Below are positions 56,958-64,000 of a stretch of 64,000 bases of DNA, in pieces. The notes below the pieces were generated by a model. It made no database searches. It was not told where the DNA came from and saw only the letters and a list, made by a program, of their open reading frames with translations. Source of the stretch: Setomelanomma holmii (taxonomy: Eukaryota; Ascomycota; Dothideomycetes; Pleosporales; Phaeosphaeriaceae); NCBI GenBank assembly GCA_010015745.1, contig ML978162.1, positions 1 to 64,000 on the forward strand. The letters run 5' to 3'. Made by a program: the position numbers and the translations under genes. Position 1 is the stretch's first letter; the number at the start of each line of letters is the position of its first letter.

Positions 56958-58257
56958 TACCAAGGAGCTTCATCGCCGTGGCTTACTTCATGAACACGCT
57001 GCAGGAGATAGTGGCATTTTCGAGTGATTGCATACTGTCTCGATGAATTATGGAAGGACACTCGATTTGATCGAACCTCAGAGACCCGCTAGGCGTACTC
57101 TGATATCTACTTTCATGGCTTTCATCACCGCCGAAGACACACAGGGTCTAATATCGCACAGCCCGTCCGACCCACCTCCCCACACCATCAATGCTTCAAT
57201 ATAATGGCCATCGGATCTCCCTCAACTTCGTCAATTCATATAAAAGTCTCCTCTCTCAGTTAAATTCGAGCATTTACATAGTCTGCTTCGCTCATCGTAT
57301 GACACTTCTGCAGTACTTCGTTTAGCTTTCGACCCGGTCTGTTTTCCCGCGCTTTCCACAAGACTGCTGTCTTTTTCTTACTGTTCCCCCAACCATTCGG
57401 TTTCCATTATTCCCTATCGGTAGCACGAATGAGTGATTCAGCTTGTCGTGCCTGGCGTTTACGCCTCCTCGATTGCAACTTACATCTGCTCACGACTATA
57501 GTGTAGTCTTAGCAATGAACTTGACATCGAGGAAATTTCTCATGATCGAGTGTACATGACAGGAGTGAAGAATGTACATCCTCGTCAGCACATGATGTTG
57601 CCTGCTGCGCAAATTCGTGCATAAGTTTCTAATCTCCAAGCCGCCAGGTACTATCGAGCATACTGGGAAATACACCTATGCTAGTGCTCCTAGCGAAAGT
57701 GGTGGTACTGTCTCATAAGTAGTACTAAATGTTCGAACAAATGGCGCAAGCTCATATCATCTCCGTTGTAACGTATAAGCTCTGCTTCATGATGTAGTCT
57801 CTACGCAGCGAAAAGGCATATGCGCAGATTCAGAAACATATGCGCATGAAGATAAAGGAGCTGAGACACCTTCAGCAGTGGTTTAGTATTACAGCAGCCT
57901 GCAGGACATGCATGTCTGCCTCTTGCGTGACACATACAAGATGACGAGATCCGGTAGACCCAAGAATGCGTGAAGTGGTCTGACGCAGGTAATGTGTCTC
58001 AGCTGACGACTCACAGAATGGTGTTGGAAGTGGGGCAGAGGTGCTTTGGAATGATCTACCGTGGCAGATGCAGTGCCGTCAAAACGTGGTGTGATCATGG
58101 AGCGTGATGGTGGATGTATGAATATTCATCCCTACAGAAGATACGCCATTTTCGCTTCCCTACTTCAATGTCGCTCTGCATGAAGTCCCTCACCATCTAC
58201 CTCTCGGCGAATGAACTTGTTGTATCGCAGTGAGGATGGAGCAAATCCACCTTCTCT
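56958..58257. other. Intergenic
   Basis: No open frame over 69 codons and no recognisable gene in 1.3 kb. Several short A+T-rich and pyrimidine-rich stretches are present. Confidence 0.5.
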
Positions 58258-59115
58258 TTACCAATCGTCCCGCTGATCATCATCGTACCGCTGCTCATCC
58301 CGTCCATCATCGTACGCCTGGTCCATACGACCACCAAATGCTGCAACATCATCCTCGGCATTATCCCACTTGTTCTCGATATCCTGTGGGACGTCTTCAA
58401 CATCTTGCACCTTCTGGCCAGTCCATCTTGCCGCGTCTTCGGGAAAATCCTCGACGTCGTTGACAGCGTTGTCCCAGCGCTGCTCTACGCGACCGTCGAA
58501 GTTCTCCACTCGACCAACCTCTTGACCCGTCCAGTTGGCGGCGTTTTCAGGAGCATTGGCAATGTCGTTGCCCCATTGGTCGACGCGGTTCTCAACGCGA
58601 TATTTATCCTCCTCGTAGTCATCCTCTGCGCAATGCGTTAGCCCTAGATTCTGGTTCGGTTGTTTCCTGGCGAACATACTGATCTCGTGACCTTCATGCA
58701 TAAGCAGCGCCCCACCCGCTACACCAGCCGCACCAGCAGCTGCGTACTTCCAAGTGTTTCCGCCCTGCTTCTTCTCCTGCTCTTGCTGTGCGTAGCTGCT
58801 GTTGGTCGGGTTGTACGATCCTTGGTTATAAGCGCCCTGGTTGCTATATCCGCCCTGGTTATTCCCGTATCCACCTTGTGGACCTCCGTAGCTGCCTTGC
58901 TGCTGCGCGTAACCAGGTCCTGGATATGTAAAGGTGCGTTCACCCGTCTGCTGGTTCACGAAGAGCCATCGGTTGTCGCGTGAATCCCATTCGGCATACC
59001 AAGGTGGTGACACTGGTGGTGGGGCATGTTGTCCTTGTGATGATGAGGGACGACCTTGCTGGCCGGACTTTCCGGAGTGTGTAAATTCAGAGACGAGTTC
59101 GCCAAGAAGACCCAT
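58258..59115 (-). CDS. WW-like domain protein with Gly/Tyr-rich and C-terminal WTGQ repeats
   Basis: Exons 59115-58680 and 58625-58258 join in frame across a 54-nt intron (GTATGT, CTAAC, GCAG), giving 267 residues. Residues ~37-66 form a WW-type domain (PPWYAEWDSRDNRWLFVNQQ, then TGERTFTYP) in which the second Trp is replaced by Phe/Tyr. A Gln/Gly/Tyr/Asn-rich stretch follows (~68-115), then an Ala/Gly-rich segment (YAAAGAAGVAGGALLMHEGHEI) of the kind seen in glycine-zipper proteins. The C-terminal third repeats a ~35-residue unit (ENRVDQWGND..., EQRWDNAVND..., ENKWDNAEDD...), two copies carrying NWTGQEV/RWTGQKV, and ends very acidic. The start is the ATG before GLLGELV. Function unknown; WW domains bind Pro-rich ligands. 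Confidence 0.78.
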   Translation of the reverse strand: MGLLGELVSEFTHSGKSGQQGRPSSSQGQHAPPPVSPPWYAEWDSRDNRWLFVNQQTGERTFTYPGPGYAQQQGSYGGPQGGYGNNQGGYSNQGAYNQGSYNPTNSSYAQQEQEKKQGGNTWKYAAAGAAGVAGGALLMHEGHEISMFARKQPNQNLGLTHCAEDDYEEDKYRVENRVDQWGNDIANAPENAANWTGQEVGRVENFDGRVEQRWDNAVNDVEDFPEDAARWTGQKVQDVEDVPQDIENKWDNAEDDVAAFGGRMDQAYDDGRDEQRYDDDQRDDW

Positions 59116-60434
59116 TGTGAGATGTTGATGCGCGCGTAAAGTGGTGTAGTCTGTGTAGAAAGAAAGGTCGTCTTGCTGGCCCAACAGCGGGGCAGCGTGT
59201 CACATTTATTTGGCGACACCGTTGGCCATTGCGTTGCATCAAACGCATCTCCTAATTCTTCCAAATCGCCCCGCGCTGCAGCTTAGCGATTACGGGGCCC
59301 GGCCGGCCTTTGTGCGCCGCACTCAGCTCGGCCGTGTCTGTGGGTGTGGCAGTGTCATTGGGCGGTGGGGTTCTGGCCTGTGGATCGGAGACAGCTCCGC
59401 GCATCGACCTGCATCGTGAGCATCGTGAGAACCAGTAAAAGCAAATCTCGATATGCAACATGCACATCTGTGGGGGGTGTTTTGTTGGCGGTTGTAGCTC
59501 CTCGGCCCGGATCGTGACATGGGTAGGGATGCTCGATGAGGCTGAGCAAGCATGCTAAGCTTTGCTTGGCTCGCATGGTGGCTTTTGTGTTTCGGCAACC
59601 CCTTTCCCTCCTCAACTTCACACATCTTACGATGCAAGTGAGGCGCATGCTGAGGCGCAGCATGGTGTTGCATCGTTCTCATGCAAGGGAATCCGAAGTG
59701 CGGTAAAGATGAAGCTCGCTGAGTCATTTCTTACATGACGTCATTGCTAATGCCCTCCTACCATTGTCTCGACACCACTCTTCACGAGCTATTCCCTGCA
59801 TTTTGGTTCAAGGATTCCCCCAAAAGTCCAAAGCCTCGATTCATTTTTGTGGAGTCGTCTCTTGGTCCAACTCTGTTTCAAAGTCTTTAACGGGTCCCTT
59901 GGTGGCATGGGACCCTCGATCCTATTCTCTTTCACATTCTCTCAAGAAGCACCGAAAAACGAAAAGAGGCGAAAAGCTGAACGCGCCATCCACAACACAC
60001 ATTTGACAAGTTACGTCACAGTTTGTGGTACAGAGCCTAGTGCTCTTGCTACATCTCCTCTCTCAGCTACGGTTCACTTTTGTAATCACTCAAAAATGCA
60101 CCTTCAAAACGAACGCTTCTATCGCCGACCAACTCCAAGAGGAAGCACATAATGCAACAGCGGCTCCTTGATTCGTGGAGGAATGGGAAAGTCCTTGAGG
60201 TGATCATGGCGATACACGCTCGTCTAGGGTAAAGTCGAGGTGAAGAGGACTTGCGAAATGTCACGTGACCAAGCCGTTCGCCAGCCGCCATTGCCCTCTG
60301 TCGCATAGGCAACACAACCTCTATCACCCCTTACCCCGCCCTGAAAAGACCGAATTTCCCACGCGCAGCTGTCAAACCATTTGCGGATGCCAGCATGCGC
60401 GATCCCAGCTCCGCTGCCTTTACATACCAGCACC
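59116..60434. other. Divergent intergenic stretch
   Basis: No supported gene; overlapping frames at 59210-59727 are short and unlike proteins. Promoters of both flanking genes should lie here. Confidence 0.4.
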
Positions 60435-61490
60435 ATGAGCCGCCCTATGGATGGGACTACAGCGGCCCCGCCTGTGCATCTCTTACCTGCTCGCGTCGAT
60501 GGCGAGGGTGGCTCTGTTGACGGCGAGCGCACTGATCATCACGCAGTAGATGGAACAATGGATAATTATTTGGTAAGCTTTTCTCTGTTGTGCGCCAGCA
60601 CCTTTGCTTCCATCTCTTTCGTTTTACCCATCTCTGCTCTTTCCTTGTTTCGGATTGTTCATCATGTACAGAAGCTCGAAAACGCGGCCTATGCGCATTA
60701 CAAGCGCGACAAATGCAGGTTCCTCCTCCACTTCCATCTTGAGTCTCACAATAGATGCGAAGTCAAGCTCCGGCCGACGACCTGGGGCAGTGGTATATAC
60801 TTCCGACCTGAGCTGTGCAAAGATGGTACACTTCGCCTGATACCCCACTTCATCACCATTAAGGCCAAAGATGGACAGCCGATGAAGCGCTCCTTCCCTC
60901 ATGCGACCGATCCCGAGCATTACGCTGAAAGCCCAACACCCCAGAGAAGGAAAGTCCAATTGGTCGAGTCGCCGAATATCGCCACATACAATGATATTGT
61001 TCACTGCGCGCCGGTCTTTCCAGACGACATGCTCGAAGATGAAGATATCATCGACCGCGAGCGAGAAGCATTCGAGCGGAAGCAAGGACGCTACCGAGGA
61101 ATGTACTATGATCACGGCACCTTCACTCGGCGCGTGGATTTCTCACTTCCCACTGACGCAACGATGTCGACTTGGACGGTGGAATTCGCCAATGAGATCC
61201 AGAAGTACGCCAACGCCCGCTGGGCCGACGACTTGTGTAGCAGCTCTAGGAAGAAGATGGCGGCTGATACAGCGCACGCGGTGATGATACTGGGAAAGTA
61301 TGGAATGGATGCCACTATGCCCTGTCAGAATTGTCTCAGGGTCGGTGCTACCTGTCGTATTTACCATCCTCAGTGCTACGAATGGAGCATAGTTGGTAAA
61401 GAGGCGATCCACTCGCTTGGTTGGCGCTGCGAGAGATGTCGTAGCAGGGGAAGGATGTCTGGAGGGTGCAATGCACAGCACGAACGTTGA
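60435..61490 (+). CDS. Unrecognised protein with Cys-rich C-terminus
   Basis: Exons 60435-60572 and 60672-61490 join at phase 0 across a 99-nt intron (GTAAGC...TACAG), giving about 318 residues. The intron has no stop codon and is a multiple of three, so the frame also reads through it, adding a hydrophobic SFSLLCASTFASISFVLPI stretch that is probably not translated. The C-terminus carries a cysteine set (CQNCLRVGATC, CYEW, CERC, GGC) that could bind one or two zinc ions. The middle is basic and acidic in turns with an acidic DDMLEDEDIIDRERE helix. The start is the ATG in CACCATGA; an ATG at 60387 is also possible. No family was recognised. Confidence 0.6.
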   Translation: MSRPMDGTTAAPPVHLLPARVDGEGGSVDGERTDHHAVDGTMDNYLVSFSLLCASTFASISFVLPISALSLFRIVHHVQKLENAAYAHYKRDKCRFLLHFHLESHNRCEVKLRPTTWGSGIYFRPELCKDGTLRLIPHFITIKAKDGQPMKRSFPHATDPEHYAESPTPQRRKVQLVESPNIATYNDIVHCAPVFPDDMLEDEDIIDREREAFERKQGRYRGMYYDHGTFTRRVDFSLPTDATMSTWTVEFANEIQKYANARWADDLCSSSRKKMAADTAHAVMILGKYGMDATMPCQNCLRVGATCRIYHPQCYEWSIVGKEAIHSLGWRCERCRSRGRMSGGCNAQHER

Positions 61491-62095
61491 GCGGAGTTCG
61501 CTTTTTCAAACACAGTTGCAGAGTATTGTAGATGAGCCAGCTGGATGTTGATAAGCACTGCATGTTTTTGAATGAAGAACTAGCGGCGACGATGATGTTT
61601 CACTACCTACATGCCCTTAATAGTTCACGGAATCAGCCATTAAATCCCTTGACGCACTACCAACTGCCCAATATCTCGTTGTGCGAATTTGAATTGAGTA
61701 GCAAGAGACCATTACTTTTAGCAAGAAACCCATGGGCTTGCATTCGATGGCACTGGAACTTCCAGCCCTTTACACGAGCCTGTAGATAGTCCAATCATGC
61801 TGCCTCGCAGACAACGTGCTCGATAGCACACTAAAGACAAACAGCACGTCCTTGGTGCATGTCTATCGCCATGCTAGATAATTCCTGTTTCCTCCAGCTC
61901 CTAGCCAACAGGCTAACAACTAACCCACCACGTACACCAACTCATTCATACGAAGTTGACAGACCATATGTACACGATTCAGACATACCACACAGTTATG
62001 CTGAAGCATTGTAGTACCGAGCACATCTATAATCAATGCTTTAATCGTCAATTGTCAAGCTGAGCCCATGCAATGCACTTCTATCCTCTAGCAAA
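61491..62095. other. Intergenic
   Basis: An 85-codon plus frame at 61532-61789 has no recognisable content. Confidence 0.4.
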
Positions 62096-62515
62096 ATGCC
62101 AATCAGCACCAACACTCATACTGAGCGCGAACGAGGTTGGGCGCACTACGATACCTTCTTCACCCGCATCAACACCCTTTATATCCAACTCGAGCATGAA
62201 CATCCTCTCGCTGCTGATCGAAATGACGCATTTCTTCATGCCATCAAATTGCCAGACGAAGTCGAATGGTCTACATTTTTGCACAACGAAGACAGTTTGC
62301 GAAATGCACGGCAGGCTTCGAAAGAATCAAAGCAGGAAATGGAAAGCCCAGATCTCTGGGCAAATAACTGTGATAGACAGACGCAATCGCCGTATGATGT
62401 GACTTTGGTTCAGGTGGTTTCGTGGGATGAGAAGGTGGAGTTCAGCCTGCTGGAAAGGCTTAGGGGTTTGTGTGGGAAACTGGAAGATATGCTTCACAAG
62501 GTCAAGGAGATGTAG
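62096..62515 (+). CDS. Small helical protein of unknown function
   Basis: A 139-codon frame with ATG start, MPISTNTHTERERGWAHYDT..., helical and charged, ending SLLERLRGLCGKLEDMLHKV. It lies directly upstream of the small tandem paralogues and has similar length and character, but I see no clear sequence match to them. Confidence 0.45.
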   Translation: MPISTNTHTERERGWAHYDTFFTRINTLYIQLEHEHPLAADRNDAFLHAIKLPDEVEWSTFLHNEDSLRNARQASKESKQEMESPDLWANNCDRQTQSPYDVTLVQVVSWDEKVEFSLLERLRGLCGKLEDMLHKVKEM

Positions 62516-62773
62516 ACTTAGTGCTCCTGAACAGCGTGCAGTATTTGGGACAAATGCGTATCTGCTACACATTCTCGTTATCGCGAAAAAAACGACCTGC
62601 GCCGATCGCGTTTCTGCTATCAAAACGTGTATCAACTAGCTCATACTACATCAGTAGTCCCCGCAATTTTATCTCCATGATTCTACTTGATTATCATGTC
62701 TTCTCAATCCATCTCAAAAATCTCCGAGAGTCCTACAACCTTCTGATTCTCACTGTCCTTTTGCGCCTCCACC
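62516..62773. other. Short intergenic stretch
   Basis: Promoter side of the next gene; CACGTG occurs twice just after its start codon (62779-62791). Confidence 0.35.
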
Positions 62774-63214
62774 ATGCCACGTGCCACGTGCCACGCCACT
62801 CACCCACTCCTGGGCCTGTTTCCGCAACTATTCGACACCCTCATAGACCACTCTACCGCAACACGAGTCCGATCACGCCGCTTACGCATCATCTTGACCA
62901 CTCGCTCTGATTCCAAACGGCCTAACCCAAAGCGGATGTGGAAGAATGAGCTGGCGACGGAAGACGCGCTACATGAGGCCCAGATCTCGCTGGAACGTAT
63001 CGAACGCAGCATCCAGCATATTGAATACATGTGCACAAGCAAAGTGAATGAGGAGGCGCTTGAACAGGGTATATGCCCTCAAAACATGAAGTACAAAAGC
63101 CCTGTTGGGGTTGAATAAGCGATAGACGAGATGAAGAGTGCGGAATTGGATCTGGATCGCGCGCTGACGTATCTCAAGGAGGTAGAGGATGTATCGGTCG
63201 AGATCAATATTTGA
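62774..63214 (+). CDS. Small coiled-coil protein, first of a tandem paralogue pair
   Basis: The ATG-started frame gives 114 residues to TAA at 63116-63118; the same frame goes on without further stops to 63214 with paralogue-like text (DEMKSAELDLDRALTYLKEV). The protein starts with a His/Pro-rich stretch, then a basic RVRSRRLRIILTTR segment and helical heptads (DALHEAQISLERIERSIQHIE). The next gene, 63608 onward, has the same order (KLRSRRLRSTL, TRTLDEADRVLSQVECHIESVEKK, VDELKSANADADRA), so the part after TAA belonged to the gene. Either the protein is now shorter or the gene is a pseudogene. Function unknown. Confidence 0.5.
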
Positions 63215-63607
63215 TCTGACTATGATTATTAGGGATGCAAGTATAATCAGTCTCTCTGGCATATTTGTCAATATGCTATGGGATGATTTTTAACGTGAAC
63301 GACATGTGATGTGTATCAATCGAGCTGCTATCCCCCATCCGTACCACGTCCAGAAGAGCGTACGACACAAACGTGCCACACAACATCTTCTGGTCAGGAC
63401 ATCAATCAGCCACGCTCCTCACGTTTGCATCATGGTAACAATTGTCTTACCTGTCTTACTATCTTGTGGTCTCGCCCATCTTCTCGCACCAAAAGCAATT
63501 GCTACAGTCACACCAACAATACTCAGCCAAAAGTCCATCAATCATTTCTTCTATCGATCTCAAGACCTCTCTTCCAATTCTACTCCACTATGGTCACAAC
63601 AACCACC
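63215..63607. other. Spacer between tandem paralogues
   Basis: Overlapping plus frames (63306-63769) pass through, but only the part from the ATG at 63608 matches the paralogue. Confidence 0.35.
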
Positions 63608-64000
63608 ATGCCTCCCCGCTCATTCGCCTTCACCCACGCCTGGCGCTGCTTCCACAACTCCTTCGACACAACCACCGAGCAGTTCGACGCAGCGAAACTA
63701 CGATCGCGGCGCTTACGATCTACGCTTAAATCCCAAATGGATTACCGAGCCCGCGAGCTGAAAATCTAGTACAATTCCGATACGAGAATGACACGAACCC
63801 TGGACGAAGCGGATCGCGTGCTAAGCCAAGTCGAATGTCATATCGAGAGTGTCGAGAAGAAGGTATACTTCCCGGGCGGTGCATACGATTCTGCGCGTTT
63901 TGATGGGCAGATGCCTCATCTTGTAGAACATGAGGATGTTGGGCAGGTGGTGCGAGGCGTAGATGAGTTGAAGAGCGCGAACGCGGATGCGGACAGGGCG
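63608..64000 (+). pseudogene. Second small coiled-coil paralogue, partial, in-frame stop
   Basis: Starts MPPRSFAFTHAWRCFHNSFD and matches the gene at 62774 through the RSRRLR segment and the helical heptads. TAG at 63767-63769 interrupts the frame, which then stays open to the window end with paralogue text; the true end lies outside. If the stop is real only 53 residues are made. An intron that removes the stop cannot be excluded. Confidence 0.5.

Noticed and set aside
14048..64000. Programmed stop-codon readthrough as an explanation of the many in-frame stops
   Set aside because: Contexts after the stops (GCT, CAT, TGC, TAC, GCG) share no readthrough motif, and the same kind of stops occur in dead transposons.
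1..64000. CRISPR array, rRNA genes, prophage
   Set aside because: None seen, and not expected in a fungal nuclear sequence apart from rRNA.

Overview
The window is nuclear DNA of a filamentous ascomycete, most likely a Dothideomycete (this class assignment is inference). Support comes from the gene set: a Ctf18-type clamp loader, an FlbD-type two-repeat Myb regulator and an MTC6-type membrane protein. The introns are also typical, mostly 42-100 nt (one ~310 nt in mtc6) with GT donors, CTAAC/CTGAC/CTAAT branch-like boxes and AG acceptors, and there are hAT DNA transposons carrying CAR-to-TAR stop codons as expected from repeat-induced point mutation (RIP).

Layout. 0.6-3.8 kb: a complete but dead hAT transposon with an 8-bp target duplication. 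5.4-8.7 kb: a Helo/STAND-N-like gene (-) and two unrecognised genes (+). 10.3-12.4 kb: a large orphan gene. 14.0-16.7 kb: a tandem pair of related membrane-protein genes, the first broken. 17.1-20.4 kb: CTF18 (-). 21.06-21.18 kb: an initiator tRNA-Met gene split in the anticodon stem by a 49-bp insert that looks like a spliceosomal intron. 21.9-23.6 kb: a Ser/Thr-rich gene with repeated equal-phase exons and a 14-bp duplication that shifts its frame. 24.1-27.0 kb: a tandem pair of unrecognised genes, the second decayed. 27.0-37.7 kb: over 10 kb with no recognisable gene, ending at the flbD-like gene (37.7-38.9 kb). 43.0-45.2 kb: mtc6. 46.2-50.9 kb: a second dead hAT element whose insertion cut the 3' end of a host ORF. 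50.8-52.9 kb: that ORF and a gene with an O6-alkylguanine-DNA alkyltransferase-like domain lacking the catalytic cysteine. 53.3 kb: a small VOC/glyoxalase-fold gene. 54.0-57.0 kb: a divergent F-box-like paralogue pair, one member broken. 58.3-59.1 kb: a WW-like repeat protein. 60.4-61.5 kb: a protein with a Cys-rich tail. 62.1-64.0 kb: small helical proteins including another tandem paralogue pair that runs off the window.

A common theme is recent duplication followed by nonsense mutation without frameshift, both in the two transposons and in host gene pairs. No CRISPR, rRNA gene or toxin gene was seen. Exon boundaries were deduced by eye from splice motifs and reading-frame arithmetic; no alignment or search was run.
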